DNA of 64,000 bases from Lachnospiraceae bacterium (GCA_910574745.1 CAJTCE010000011.1:1-64000); one strand, 5' to 3'. Positions 1 through 8,483 are shown, numbered from the stretch's first letter. Notes: generated by a model from the letters alone, not told the origin. Made by a program: numbers and translations.

Positions 1-43
1 CGATTACTTTTTGTTTCTGGCGGTCTTCGTACTTTACTTTCAT
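1..43 (-). CDS. 5' fragment of an unidentified gene running off the left edge
   Basis: Reading the minus strand, AAGGAG lies about 10 bases before an ATG whose complement is at 41-43. It opens the reading frame MKVKYEDRQKQKVI, which continues out of the window. Only 14 residues are visible, so no family can be named. The charged, Lys-rich start says little. It is divergent from purA and shares a long intergenic region with it (44-494). Confidence 0.5.
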   Translation of the reverse strand, partial: MKVKYEDRQKQKVI

Positions 44-188
44 TGTTATAAAATCTCCTTTGTTTTCTGATGTATTAAGTCGCTAAACTCATATACATCA
101 TACGGGGAGATTTTATTTTGTCAAAGTTCAAATTTCATTCTCTATAGGAATGCTTAGAATTCGAAAATTTGTCATATTTATGACGGGT

Positions 189-234
189 AAGAGCATGAAC
201 GGACAAGCCCCTTTTCCGGCCTGCCGTTGCTCTT
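189..234. other. Long hairpin in the intergenic region before purA
   Basis: Arms AAGAGCA (189-195) and TGCTCTT (228-234) pair. A 3-base bulge follows, then ACGG (199-202) pairs with CCGT (224-227). An inner helix forms between 204-209 and 218-223, complete on the minus-strand RNA through a G-U pair. On the plus strand the hairpin runs into TTTT, so it could terminate plus-strand transcription. On the minus strand it would lie in the leader of the gene at 1-43. The rest of 44-404 is AT-rich with nothing else recognised. Confidence 0.4.
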
Positions 235-404
235 TTCAGACATTATATCATATGGAACTTACTGTGAAAAGATGATTATAAAATTTATTTTATATTTATT
301 TAATGAATTTTTAATAATAGGTCCAGCATTAAGAAAAAAGCTTCTCTGCATTTACATAACCCTTAGATATAATAAATACTTATAATAAATATAAAAAATA
401 TTGA

Positions 405-434
405 TTTTACTTATAAAAATAATTGGGTTATAAT
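405..434 (+). promoter_or_regulatory. Probable promoter of purA
   Basis: A perfect TATAAT (429-434) is preceded at 18 bases by a weak -35 (TTTTAC, 405-410). TTGATT at 401-406 is closer to consensus but spaced 22 bases away. The transcript would have a leader of about 55 bases before the purA start. Confidence 0.4.
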
Positions 435-494
435 CGATTGTGTAAAAAGTGTGGTATTCCATATTATAAATATAATAGCAGGAGGAATAGTCAA

Positions 495-1787
495 ATGGTA
501 AAAGCAGTTGTAGGTGCGAACTGGGGCGATGAGGGAAAAGGCAAGATTACGGATATGATGGCGGAGGATGCGGATATTATTGTTCGCTTCCAGGGCGGAG
601 CAAATGCAGGTCATACGATTGTAAACGATTATGGTAAGTTTGCATTGCATACCCTGCCTTCCGGCGTGTTTTATCACCATACCACAAGTATCATCGGTAA
701 CGGCGTGGCATTAAATATTCCGGTATTGTTTCAGGAAATCAAATCCATTACCGACCGTAATGTGCCTATGCCCAGGATATTGGTTTCTGACAGGGCGCAA
801 ATGGTAATGCCCTATCACATTCTTTTTGACCAGTATGAGGAGGAGAGGCTGGGTGGCAAATCCTTTGGTTCTACCAAATCGGGCATTGCGCCTTTTTATT
901 CGGATAAATATGCAAAAATCGGATTCCAGGTCAGCGAGCTTTTTGATGAGGATCTTCTGGAAGAAAAAGTTAAGCGTATATGCGAGACAAAAAATGTTTT
1001 GTTAGAGCATCTTTATCACAAGCCGCTTTTAGATCCTGAGGAACTGCTTAGTAACCTGCATGAATATAAGGAGATGGTAGAGCCTTATGTATGCGATGTT
1101 TCGGCATATCTTCATCAGGCAATAAAGGAAGGCAAAAATATTTTATTAGAAGGACAGTTAGGAACCTTAAAGGATCCGGATCACGGAATTTACCCTATGG
1201 TAACGTCCTCCTCCACGCTGGCGGCTTATGGCGCTATCGGTGCGGGAATTCCTCCTTATGAAATCAAGCAGATTGTAACTGTGTGTAAGGCATATTCTTC
1301 GGCAGTGGGCGCAGGCGCTTTTGTATCCGAAATTTTCGGGGATGAAGCGGATGAATTGAGAAGACGAGGCGGAGACGGCGGCGAGTTCGGGGCGACTACG
1401 GGACGTCCCAGACGTATGGGGTGGTTTGACTGCGTGGCGTCCAAATACGGATGCAGACTGCAGGGAACCACGGATGTGGCATTTACCGTTCTGGATGTCT
1501 TAGGATATTTAAATGAAATTCCGGTCTGTGTGGGATATGATATTGACGGAGAGATTACGACGGATTTCCCGGTTACCGCTAAACTGGAAAAAGCCAAACC
1601 GGTATTAAAAACCCTTCCGGGCTGGAGTTGTGAAATCAGGGGAATCAGGGAATATGACCAGCTTCCTGAGAACTGTAAAAAATATATTGAATTTGTGGAG
1701 GAACAGATCGGCTATCCCATTACCATGGTAAGCAACGGACCGGGCAGAAACGATATTATTTACAGAAAAAGCAAATTCAGCAAATAA
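495..1787 (+). CDS. purA: Adenylosuccinate synthetase
   Basis: Cytosolic enzyme of AMP synthesis that joins IMP and aspartate using GTP. The 430-residue product has the usual family length. The N-terminal GTP loop GDEGKGK lies at residues 11-17, with catalytic Asp12 and the GHT motif around His40. The Arg-rich IMP/aspartate-binding stretch TTGRPRRMGW is in the C-terminal half. I start at the ATG at 495 because AGGAGG lies at 480-485 and residue 1 then matches the conserved MVKAVVGANWGDEGKGK opening. The frame stays open 24 codons upstream (to 423), but that extension overlaps the likely promoter. The next gene starts 9 bases downstream, so the two are probably co-transcribed. Confidence 0.97.
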   Translation: MVKAVVGANWGDEGKGKITDMMAEDADIIVRFQGGANAGHTIVNDYGKFALHTLPSGVFYHHTTSIIGNGVALNIPVLFQEIKSITDRNVPMPRILVSDRAQMVMPYHILFDQYEEERLGGKSFGSTKSGIAPFYSDKYAKIGFQVSELFDEDLLEEKVKRICETKNVLLEHLYHKPLLDPEELLSNLHEYKEMVEPYVCDVSAYLHQAIKEGKNILLEGQLGTLKDPDHGIYPMVTSSSTLAAYGAIGAGIPPYEIKQIVTVCKAYSSAVGAGAFVSEIFGDEADELRRRGGDGGEFGATTGRPRRMGWFDCVASKYGCRLQGTTDVAFTVLDVLGYLNEIPVCVGYDIDGEITTDFPVTAKLEKAKPVLKTLPGWSCEIRGIREYDQLPENCKKYIEFVEEQIGYPITMVSNGPGRNDIIYRKSKFSK

Positions 1788-1796
1788 GGTGGATGC

Positions 1797-2399
1797 ATGA
1801 TAACAACAATTATTTTTGACATCGGAAATGTTTTAGTGGATTTTTGCTGGGAAGAATATCTGGACAGCTTTCATTTTGAACCGGATATCAGGGAAAAGGT
1901 GGCAAGGGCCACTGTTTTGAGCGATGCCTGGAATGAATTTGACAGAGGCGGCAGCGAGGAAGAAGAGCTGATAGAGGGGTTTGTAGGGAATGCGCCGGAG
2001 GTTGAAAGGGAGATACGCCTGTTTTGTCAGGATATTCATGATATGCTAAGAAGGCGTGAGAGCACGATTCCCTGGATTGAAGAGCTAAAGAACATGGGGC
2101 TGAAGGTATATTACCTGTCCAATTTTTCGAAAAAGGCGGCAAGGGAATGCGCCCATGTACTGGATTTTATTCCATATACGGACGGAGGCATTCTGTCTTA
2201 TGTAGAGAAAATTATCAAGCCTGATCCAAAAATATATGAGCTTTTGATAAAGCGTTATAAACTGGTTCCGGGAGAATGCGTCTTTTTTGACGACAGGGAG
2301 GATAACTGCGAAGCTGCAAGAAAGCTTGGCATGGAAGCCGTCTGTTTTACAACAAAAGAAAATGCCGTAATGGAGCTTAAAAAGCTGGGTGTATATTAA
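1797..2399 (+). CDS. HAD-superfamily hydrolase (subfamily IA, YihX-like)
   Basis: Predicted 200-residue cytosolic phosphatase. Motif I is DIGNVLVD near the N terminus, with the nucleophile Asp in FDIGN. Motif II is the LSNFS stretch. Motif III Lys is in KPDPKIYE, and motif IV is FFDDREDNCEAA. The DxGN(V/I)(L/V)VD form and overall length resemble YihX-type sugar-phosphate phosphatases, but the substrate cannot be read from the sequence. It starts 9 bases after purA with AAGGTGG just upstream. A terminator overlaps its stop codon. Nucleotide clean-up alongside purA is possible, but that is inference. Confidence 0.85.
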   Translation: MITTIIFDIGNVLVDFCWEEYLDSFHFEPDIREKVARATVLSDAWNEFDRGGSEEEELIEGFVGNAPEVEREIRLFCQDIHDMLRRRESTIPWIEELKNMGLKVYYLSNFSKKAARECAHVLDFIPYTDGGILSYVEKIIKPDPKIYELLIKRYKLVPGECVFFDDREDNCEAARKLGMEAVCFTTKENAVMELKKLGVY

Positions 2400-2416
2400 C
2401 ACTCAGCTTTTATTTT
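2382..2416 (+). terminator. Rho-independent terminator of the purA-HAD unit
   Basis: An 11-bp stem (2382-2392 with 2399-2409, one G-U pair) is followed by TTATTTT. The hairpin begins inside the last codons of the HAD gene. It could also serve the convergent gene at 2450-2740. Confidence 0.8.
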
Positions 2417-2449
2417 GAAATTCGTTTTTGGGTTATGTCCTGTTTTTTC

Positions 2450-2740
2450 TTACAGATCCCGGCTTTGTTCGGGCTTTTTGGAATCGGGCATTTGGATATC
2501 TGACTTTATGTCCTTCATAAAGTCAAAGGAAGCGGGCGTGTGTTTCTTTTTATAAACTCCGTACATCCAGATATAAACCCAGATTAAAATGGGAACGGCA
2601 ACTGTGGCAAAGAGACACGCTTTTAGAAGATTTCCGGTTCCGTCAAAATCGAATATGGCGGCAATCAGAGTGAAAATATAGAAACCCGCCAGTAAAATAA
2701 TACCGCATAAGGCGGCGATTCTCTGTTTTTTTGAATACAT
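2450..2740 (-). CDS. Small two-helix membrane protein of unknown function
   Basis: The product is 96 residues. A basic N terminus (MYSKKQR) is followed by two hydrophobic segments, at about residues 9-30 and 41-62. A hydrophilic charged tail with IKSDIQMPDSKKPEQ follows. On the minus strand AAAGGAG lies 7 bases before the ATG. It lies alone, convergent with the purA unit and divergent from the pseudokinase. I do not recognise a family, and the layout only suggests an inner membrane protein with cytoplasmic ends. Confidence 0.7.
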   Translation of the reverse strand: MYSKKQRIAALCGIILLAGFYIFTLIAAIFDFDGTGNLLKACLFATVAVPILIWVYIWMYGVYKKKHTPASFDFMKDIKSDIQMPDSKKPEQSRDL

Positions 2741-2816
2741 ATGAAAACTCCTTTCCCTTGTAATTTATCACATATCTGTCTATAATGGAAGAAAAAACAA
2801 GGGGCAAACAAGATTC

Positions 2817-4274
2817 ATGGATATAAAAAATAAGCGTTTTGCGTTGGAAGAGAAGGTTATGCTTAAAGACCGCTACCGAATAGAGAGGCTTCTTGGAAGC
2901 AACGGTTTCAGTATTACCTATGAGGCTTTTGATACCTTCAGGGAACAGAGGGCTGCCATAAAAGAGTTTTATCCGGAGGCTATTGTAGAACGGAATCAGG
3001 ATGATAAGCGGACGGTTTCTTTAAGCCGCTATGCCCACGAAAATGATTTCGTTCAGATGAAGGAATATATCATAAAAGAGGCCAAGCTGCTGATTCAGCT
3101 TTTTCCTTTAAAGGGAATTGCCAATATCATTACTTTTTTTGAGGAAAACCAGACGGTCTACGTGGTTGCGGAATATGTGGAAGGAATTGCGCTTCCTGAT
3201 TATATGCAAAAAATCCACAAGCTCAAAATTATGATGCGCGATGCCGTTAAACTGCTTGAAGCCGCTATGGGTTCCTTGGATGCCGCCCATAAAAAGGGGG
3301 TTGTGCACGGCAGGATTCATCCCTCCCTGATTCGTGTGACAAAAGAGGGGGAAGCGGTTTTGCTTGGCTTTTGCGACCCTATGCAGGATGCGGCTCTGGA
3401 AGTGTTTGGGGATGCGGCTGTAAGGGTGCCCGGCTATGCGCCGGTTGAACAATATGTTGATCAGGGCGGCTTTGGCGCCGAAACGGATATTTATTCCATT
3501 GCGGCCGTTATATATGAACTGGTAACAGGACATAAGGTTCCGGCCTTTTATGAAAGGCTCAGCGAGGAAAATCCTGAAGGCAGGGATATTCTCATGCCGC
3601 CGGCCTATTACAACGGTACCATTATGGATTATCAGAGCAAGGCCCTTATAAAGGCATTGTCAATTTATCATTTTGACCGGTACCACAGCCTTTCGGAGTT
3701 TTCCCAGGCTGTTTCCGAAGAAGAGTTTGAAGGAACCATTCGTATCAGGGAAAAGCCCGTGAAGTTTGTGGAGCGGCTTAAATACCATAGAATTATTTTG
3801 TGGGGAGCGGCTCTATGCATTGCATTTTTGGTAATCTTCCTTGTGCCCAAAGGAATCAGGTATTTAGGCGCTCTGGATGCAAAGCAGTTTTATGAAGAAC
3901 TGGAAGATGCGGAGGTCTACGAGCAGTGCAGAATGATTGCGGGGCTTTCCGAAAAGAAGAGAAATAACATTGCAAATGATTACGTACAGATGGAAGAGGA
4001 AGGAAGGCATACCATCCTGTATTTTGACAAAATCACGGGGAGGCTGGTAAGCAGGGAAAGGATGAACATGGACGCCGACCTGGTCAGATATATGACGCTG
4101 GACTACCGCATTAACGGACGGGCTGTTTTTACCGTTGTGGAGGACGGCAGTATCAGGGAACTGACCATTGTCCTAAAGCCCAATGATGCCGGGGAATATT
4201 CCGTGACGGAGAGAATTGCCGGAACGGGAGAAGGAGACGGCAGCCGTTCTTATCTGGCAGGACCTGTGCAGTAG
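2817..4274 (+). CDS. Membrane-anchored Ser/Thr kinase homologue lacking catalytic residues (pseudokinase)
   Basis: The 485-residue protein has a protein-kinase fold at about residues 18-300, a single membrane segment at about 326-343, and a 140-residue exported C-terminal domain. The ATP-pocket Lys49 (AAIKEF) and helix-C Glu88 are kept. So is the activation-segment end APVEQ (208-212). However, the glycine loop is GSNGFS instead of GxGxxG. The HRD motif reads HGR (164-166), so the catalytic Asp is Arg. The following Asn is Leu171. DFG reads GFC (184-186), so the metal-binding Asp is Gly. Phosphotransfer is therefore unlikely by the usual mechanism. A role as a scaffold or ligand-binding signal protein is inference. 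The outer domain has no motif I recognise, and no PP2C phosphatase partner is next to it. Confidence 0.85.
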   Translation: MDIKNKRFALEEKVMLKDRYRIERLLGSNGFSITYEAFDTFREQRAAIKEFYPEAIVERNQDDKRTVSLSRYAHENDFVQMKEYIIKEAKLLIQLFPLKGIANIITFFEENQTVYVVAEYVEGIALPDYMQKIHKLKIMMRDAVKLLEAAMGSLDAAHKKGVVHGRIHPSLIRVTKEGEAVLLGFCDPMQDAALEVFGDAAVRVPGYAPVEQYVDQGGFGAETDIYSIAAVIYELVTGHKVPAFYERLSEENPEGRDILMPPAYYNGTIMDYQSKALIKALSIYHFDRYHSLSEFSQAVSEEEFEGTIRIREKPVKFVERLKYHRIILWGAALCIAFLVIFLVPKGIRYLGALDAKQFYEELEDAEVYEQCRMIAGLSEKKRNNIANDYVQMEEEGRHTILYFDKITGRLVSRERMNMDADLVRYMTLDYRINGRAVFTVVEDGSIRELTIVLKPNDAGEYSVTERIAGTGEGDGSRSYLAGPVQ

Positions 4275-4404
4275 TACGGATAATGGCAGAAATATATAGC
4301 AGTAAGCGAGGTTTACCACTTGCAAGATTGAAAAAAGTTTTATATACTAATCAAGTGGCGGTAATGTCGCAGGATTCAAATGAAAGTGCAAAAGGAGTAC
4401 AGAA

Positions 4405-4911
4405 ATGGCATTATTACAGTTATGGAGAGATATGGCTTATGATGAGTCAGCCAATAAGGGAGACTTGCAGAGATTCTGGGCTGATTATTTTAAGAAGGAG
4501 CAGGCGATTTACAAAGAGCTGTTAGCTGCGCCTGATGAAGAGGTAAAAGGAAGCGTCAGCGAACTGGCAACCAAATACGGCGTTGATTTAATGACCATGA
4601 CAGGTTTTCTGGATGGAATCAATGATTCCCTGACAGAGCCCAATCCGATTGAGGAAATGGAAGCGGAAACAACTGTCAGCCTGAAGTTTGACAAAGAGCT
4701 TCTTTACAAAAATATGGTTGCTGCAGATGCGGAATGGCTTTACGGACTGGAAGAGTGGAAGGAAATCTTTGACGAGGACAAGTTAAAAGAGCTTTACAAG
4801 GAGCAAAAGAGGTCTACCACTGTTGTTAACGAGCCCAAGGTTTACCCCAACGATCCCTGTCCCTGCGGCAGTGGCAAAAAATACAAAAAGTGCTGTGGAA
4901 AAGGAAAATAG
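4405..4911 (+). CDS. SEC-C motif protein
   Basis: 168 residues. An acidic, mostly helical region of about 140 residues (common in Clostridia and without known function) ends in a C-terminal zinc-binding SEC-C motif with spacing [13 protein letters not shown]. The same motif ends SecA, where it binds zinc and SecB or ribosomes. Here it stands alone on a small protein, so ribosome or translocase contact is only a possibility. AAAGGAG lies 8 bases before the ATG. An upstream 80-codon open frame at 4283-4525 overlaps in another frame and looks non-coding. The next gene begins 2 bases after the stop. Confidence 0.85.
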   Translation: MALLQLWRDMAYDESANKGDLQRFWADYFKKEQAIYKELLAAPDEEVKGSVSELATKYGVDLMTMTGFLDGINDSLTEPNPIEEMEAETTVSLKFDKELLYKNMVAADAEWLYGLEEWKEIFDEDKLKELYKEQKRSTTVVNEPKVYPNDPCPCGSGKKYKKCCGKGK

Positions 4912-4913
4912 AA

Positions 4914-5384
4914 GTGACAGAATCAAGGGTAGAGGAAGCAGTAAGGCTGTTTGAAAGCGGATTTAACTGTGCCCAGTCAGTGTTTGCGGCTTATGCGGAT
5001 ATATTTGGCATGGATAAAGAGGCTGCATTAAAGCTGGCGTCCCCCATGGGAGCAGGTATGGGGAGAATGCGGGAAGTGTGTGGAACGGTTTCTGCAATGG
5101 CCCTTTTATCCGGGTTAGCTGATGGTAATTCCAATCCGGAGGATGATGTGAAAAAGACAGAGGTTTACCAGCGTGTACGGGATATGAGCGATGAGTTTGC
5201 AGCGGCAAACGGAAGTATCATATGCAGGGAGCTTTTGGGAATCCTTGGACGGGAAAAAAGCGCCAGACCCGGTAAACGTACGGAAGAATACTACGCAAAA
5301 AGGCCCTGTGCAAAGTTTGTGCGCTGTGCGGCAGAAATTGTGGAAAAGACTCTGGTTAAGGAATTTGTACAGGAAAAGTCGTAA
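4914..5384 (+). CDS. C_GCAxxG_C_C family protein (predicted redox/metal-binding)
   Basis: 156 residues from a GTG start. The family pattern is visible in order: an N-terminal Cys in NCAQSVF, GAGMGRMREVCG with the GxxxG-Cys signature, a Cys in ICREL, and the closing pair CAKFVRC. These cysteines are thought to bind a metal or a redox centre. No reaction is established for most members. I prefer GTG at 4914: AAGGA lies 9 bases upstream and the start gives MTESRVEEAVRLF. The ATG at 4890 would overlap the SEC-C gene by 22 bases. The tight coupling to the SEC-C gene suggests a shared operon. Confidence 0.85.
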   Translation: MTESRVEEAVRLFESGFNCAQSVFAAYADIFGMDKEAALKLASPMGAGMGRMREVCGTVSAMALLSGLADGNSNPEDDVKKTEVYQRVRDMSDEFAAANGSIICRELLGILGREKSARPGKRTEEYYAKRPCAKFVRCAAEIVEKTLVKEFVQEKS

Positions 5385-5479
5385 AGAACCTATGGAGTAA
5401 TTTTCATGCCGTTAACGAAGATTTTTTGCCCATAAAGGATTTTTCATTCGGAATTCACTCGGAATTTTTTGAAAAATGC

Positions 5480-5508
5480 TTTACAAGAAAAATATTTAAG
5501 CATAAAAT
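5480..5508 (+). promoter_or_regulatory. Promoter of the thrS T-box transcript
   Basis: TTTACA (5480-5485), a 17-base spacer and TAAAAT (5503-5508) make a good sigma-A promoter. It lies about 50 bases before the T-box leader. The stretch 5385-5479 holds no gene. Confidence 0.7.
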
Positions 5509-5559
5509 AATAGAGTCAGGAAAAGATATTTATATTGATTATTATAACACGTTGAAGAG

Positions 5560-5813
5560 AAGAGTAGGATGAAGGAATGCATCAGAGAGAGGTGCCTTGG
5601 CTGAAAGCACTTTGGCAGGAAACATCTGAAAACTAACTCTGAGTGGCCCCAATCCGGTCCGGCGATTCCGTTATCATCTAATGAGTGATCTAATAATGCG
5701 TCATTTCATAAGCAGGATTTTGTATTCTGTATTTTGGAAGGCGGTAAGATAAGCAGGGTGGAACCGCGTATATACGTCCCTTACATTGCAGCAGCAGTGT
5801 GAGGGGCTTTTCT
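5560..5813 (+). promoter_or_regulatory. T-box leader, threonine type, upstream of thrS
   Basis: The leader shows the stem I start (CAGAGAGAGGTGCC at 5583 onward, with its GCTGAAAGC elements). The near-invariant T-box sequence AGGGTGGAACCGCG lies at 5755-5768. A terminator that competes with the antiterminator is at 5776-5813. The stem I base pairs CAGAG (5583-5587) with CTCTG (5637-5641), which exposes ACT at 5632-5634 as the likely threonine specifier. Uncharged tRNA-Thr would stabilise the antiterminator and allow read-through into the small membrane protein gene and thrS. The specifier assignment relies partly on the downstream gene. Confidence 0.92.
5776..5813 (+). terminator. Conditional terminator of the threonine T-box
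   Basis: A 12-bp stem joins 5778-5789 and 5794-5805 with an AGCA loop, followed by CTTTTCT. It is mutually exclusive with the antiterminator that uses the T-box sequence at 5755-5768. Confidence 0.9.
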
Positions 5814-5838
5814 ATTAAAAAATCAGGAGGTTGTGGAA

Positions 5839-6057
5839 ATGAAGGAAAAATGGGATGAATTAGAAATGTTATTTACGGAGGATGGAGAAATTACTGCCAG
5901 GGAATTATGTCTGACCGTGGCGGTGGCGTTTTTGCTGGGGCTGGTTCTGGGAATGATTTTTTCCCCCAAGAAGCACGTAACAATTACCAGCAATAACGGC
6001 AGCAACAATATTAATCCCCTTGATGAAGACTGGGATGAATGGGAAGATGAAGTATAA
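5839..6057 (+). CDS. Small single-span membrane protein with acidic tail
   Basis: 72 residues. An acidic N-terminal helix (WDELEMLFTEDGEITA) is followed by one strong membrane segment at about residues 28-46 (VAVAFLLGLVLGMIF). A Lys-Lys stop follows, then an Asn/Ser-rich stretch, and the protein ends in the very acidic WDEWEDEV. AGGAGG lies 8 bases before the ATG at 5839. It is the first gene after the threonine T-box and lies 80 bases before thrS, so its expression should respond to uncharged tRNA-Thr. No family is recognised. Confidence 0.75.
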   Translation: MKEKWDELEMLFTEDGEITARELCLTVAVAFLLGLVLGMIFSPKKHVTITSNNGSNNINPLDEDWDEWEDEV

Positions 6058-6137
6058 TACAATTCAGTAGGAAATTTTAAAACAAAGGCGAACATATAGA
6101 GTTATGTAAACCGAGAAATGAAAGGACAGATACGAAA

Positions 6138-8102
6138 ATGAAGATTACATTAAAAGACGGAAGCAGTAAAGATTATGACCGTGCAATGAGTGTCTATGAA
6201 ATTGCCATGGATATCAGTGAAGGCCTTGCCCGCGCCGCATGTGCGGGAGAGGTTGACGGGGAAGTGGTTGATTTAAGAACCGTTATTGACAGCGACTGCG
6301 GGCTGAATATCCTGACTGCCAATGATGAGGAGGGGCTGCGCACCATACGTCATACCTGTTCCCATGTACTTGCCCAGGCGGTAAAAAGATTGTTCCCGGA
6401 TGCCAAGGTAACCATCGGTCCTTCCATTGATGAAGGCTTTTATTATGATTTTGACCATGCTCCTTTTTCCAGAGAGGATTTGGATAATCTGGAAAAGGAG
6501 ATGAAGAAGATCATCAAAGAAGGCCACAAGCTGGAACGCTTCACTCTTTCAAGAGAAGAGGCCATTCGCTTTATGGAGGAAAAAGAAGAACCTTATAAGG
6601 TGGAACTGATTCGGGACTTGCCGGAAGGAAGCGAAATTTCCTTCTATGACCAGGGCGGTTTTGTGGATTTATGTGCAGGACCTCATTTAATGAGTACAAA
6701 AGGGATTAAGGCGTTTAAACTGATTTCCTCCTCCATGGCATATTGGAGAGGAGATTCGGATAAAGCCCAGCTGCAGCGTATTTACGGAACAGCCTTCAAC
6801 AAAAAAGAAGAGCTGGCGGCTTATCTGGAGCATTTAGAGGATATTAAAAAGCGCGACCACAATAAGCTGGGACGTGAAATGGAGCTTTTTACCACAGTGG
6901 ATGTTATCGGTCAGGGCTTACCGCTGCTGATGCCAAAGGGCGCAAAAATGATCCAGAAAATGCAGAGATGGATTGAAGATCTGGAGGATAAGGAATGGGG
7001 ATATATCAGGACAAAAACCCCCCTTATGGCAAAATCCGATTTATACAAAATCTCCGGACACTGGGATCACTACACGGACGGTATGTTTGTGCTGGGAGAC
7101 GAGAAAACGGATAAGGAAGTGTTTGCCCTCCGTCCCATGACCTGTCCCTTCCAGTATTATGTGTATAAGGCGACGCAGCACTCCTATAGGGATCTGCCCC
7201 TGCGTTACGGCGAGACTTCCACCTTGTTCCGCAATGAGGATTCCGGCGAGATGCACGGTTTAACAAGGGTGCGCCAGTTTACTATTTCGGAGGGGCATCT
7301 GATCGTAAGACCGGACCAGATGGTGGAAGAGTTTAAAAATTGTATAGCCCTGGCAAGCCATTGTTTAAAGACCCTGGGTGTGGAAGAGGATGTGACTTAC
7401 CACCTTTCCAGATGGGATCCGAATAACAGGAAAAAGTATATCGGGGAACCCGAAGTGTGGGAAGAAACCGAACAGCATATGCGCGATATCATGAATGAAT
7501 TGGGAATCCCCTATGTGGAGGATATCGGAGAAGCGGCGTTTTACGGCCCCAAAATTGATATCAATGCGAAGAATGTATACGGCAAGGAAGATACCATGAT
7601 TACCATTCAGTGGGACGCTTTGCTGGCAGAGCAGTTCGATATGTACTATATTGACCCAAACGGCGAAAAAGTGCGTCCTTATATTATTCACAGGACTTCC
7701 ATGGGCTGCTATGAGCGTACCCTGGCATGGCTTATTGAAAAATATGCGGGGAAATTCCCTACATGGCTTTGCTCCGAGCAGGTGCGCATCCTTCCCATCT
7801 CTGAGAAATTTGCGGATTATGCAAAGAAGGTCAGGAAAGAACTGGCTGCAAACGGCGTAGATGTAACCGTAGACGGCAGAAGTGAAAAAATCGGTTATAA
7901 AATCAGGGATGCCAGAATGAATAAGCTGCCCTATATGCTGATTGTGGGAGCCAATGAGGAAGAGCAGGGGCTGGTTTCCGTCAGAAGCCGCTTTGCAGGA
8001 GATGAAGGCCAGAAGCCTTTAGCGGAGTTTATCGAACAAATTTGCAAGGAAATCCGTACAAAGGAAATCCGTAAGGAGCTTCCTGAGGAAGAAAAGAAGT
8101 AG
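6138..8102 (+). CDS. thrS: Threonyl-tRNA synthetase
   Basis: Charges tRNA-Thr with threonine in the cytosol. The 654-residue length fits the full bacterial form: N-terminal TGS domain (about 1-60), the SAD editing domain with the HTCSHVLAQAV motif (H and C for mischarged-Ser removal), the class II core, and the C-terminal anticodon domain. Motif 2 is RNEDSGEMHGLTRVRQF. The zinc-site Cys is in RPMTCPFQ. Motif 3 reads GCYERTLAWLIE where GSxER is usual, a mild change. AAAGGA lies 12 bases before the ATG. It is controlled by the T-box leader at 5560-5813. A weak GCCGG-AAT-CCGGC hairpin follows the stop. Confidence 0.97.
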   Translation: MKITLKDGSSKDYDRAMSVYEIAMDISEGLARAACAGEVDGEVVDLRTVIDSDCGLNILTANDEEGLRTIRHTCSHVLAQAVKRLFPDAKVTIGPSIDEGFYYDFDHAPFSREDLDNLEKEMKKIIKEGHKLERFTLSREEAIRFMEEKEEPYKVELIRDLPEGSEISFYDQGGFVDLCAGPHLMSTKGIKAFKLISSSMAYWRGDSDKAQLQRIYGTAFNKKEELAAYLEHLEDIKKRDHNKLGREMELFTTVDVIGQGLPLLMPKGAKMIQKMQRWIEDLEDKEWGYIRTKTPLMAKSDLYKISGHWDHYTDGMFVLGDEKTDKEVFALRPMTCPFQYYVYKATQHSYRDLPLRYGETSTLFRNEDSGEMHGLTRVRQFTISEGHLIVRPDQMVEEFKNCIALASHCLKTLGVEEDVTYHLSRWDPNNRKKYIGEPEVWEETEQHMRDIMNELGIPYVEDIGEAAFYGPKIDINAKNVYGKEDTMITIQWDALLAEQFDMYYIDPNGEKVRPYIIHRTSMGCYERTLAWLIEKYAGKFPTWLCSEQVRILPISEKFADYAKKVRKELAANGVDVTVDGRSEKIGYKIRDARMNKLPYMLIVGANEEEQGLVSVRSRFAGDEGQKPLAEFIEQICKEIRTKEIRKELPEEEKK

Positions 8103-8174
8103 GGCGGCTGCGGCCGGAATCCGGCGTTTTACAAACAAACGTCTTAATAAAAATAAATTAAGGAAATTTCGGCC

Positions 8175-8203
8175 TTGCAATTTTCACTGTAAGGCGGTAC
8201 AAT
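8175..8203 (+). promoter_or_regulatory. Promoter of tRNA-Gly
   Basis: TTGCAA (8175-8180), a 17-base spacer and TACAAT (8198-8203). The start point would fall at about the first base of the tRNA (8212). Confidence 0.75.
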
Positions 8204-8211
8204 TTCCTTAT

Positions 8212-8282
8212 GCAGGATTAGTACATCGGTAGTATGTCAGCTTCCCAAGCTGAAGAGGCGGGTCCGACTCCCGTATCCTGCT
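8212..8282 (+). tRNA. tRNA-Gly (anticodon CCC)
   Basis: 71 bases fold as a cloverleaf. The acceptor pairs GCAGGAT with ATCCTGC (8275-8281), with a U discriminator as usual for tRNA-Gly. The D stem is GTAC/GTAT. The anticodon stem TCAGC/GCTGA carries the loop TTCCCAA, giving anticodon CCC for codon GGG. The T stem is GCGGG/CCCGT. CCA is not encoded. Confidence 0.9.
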
Positions 8283-8296
8283 GTATAGCATTTTTA

Positions 8297-8335
8297 AGAA
8301 GCCTGTCATAACAAATGATGGGCTTCTATTTTGTT
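8297..8335 (+). terminator. Terminator of tRNA-Gly
   Basis: A 13-bp stem joins 8297-8309 and 8315-8327 with two G-U pairs, followed by ATTTTGTTTT. It separates the tRNA from the SpeD-like cassette. The stretch 8336-8483 holds the start region of that cassette; a TATGAT-like -10 is visible there but no convincing -35. Confidence 0.85.
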
Positions 8336-8483
8336 TTCTGCGGGAAGCTCTCCAAATTGCGTTGCGTTTTTTCTGCAACCTATAAGTCCCTCAATAGAAA
8401 CCTGCAAGTGATTGTATATACGCTGCGGGTATGATAGAATTAGCACGATTATAGCAAAAGAGCAAAAACAAAAGGAGGGGGAC

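Noticed and set aside
423-494. In-frame 24-codon extension of purA upstream
   Set aside because: It overlaps the likely promoter, has no ribosome binding site, and the family start matches ATG 495 with AGGAGG.
4283-4525. 80-codon open frame before and overlapping the SEC-C gene
   Set aside because: It overlaps a well-supported gene in another frame, has no ribosome binding site and shows no protein-like composition.
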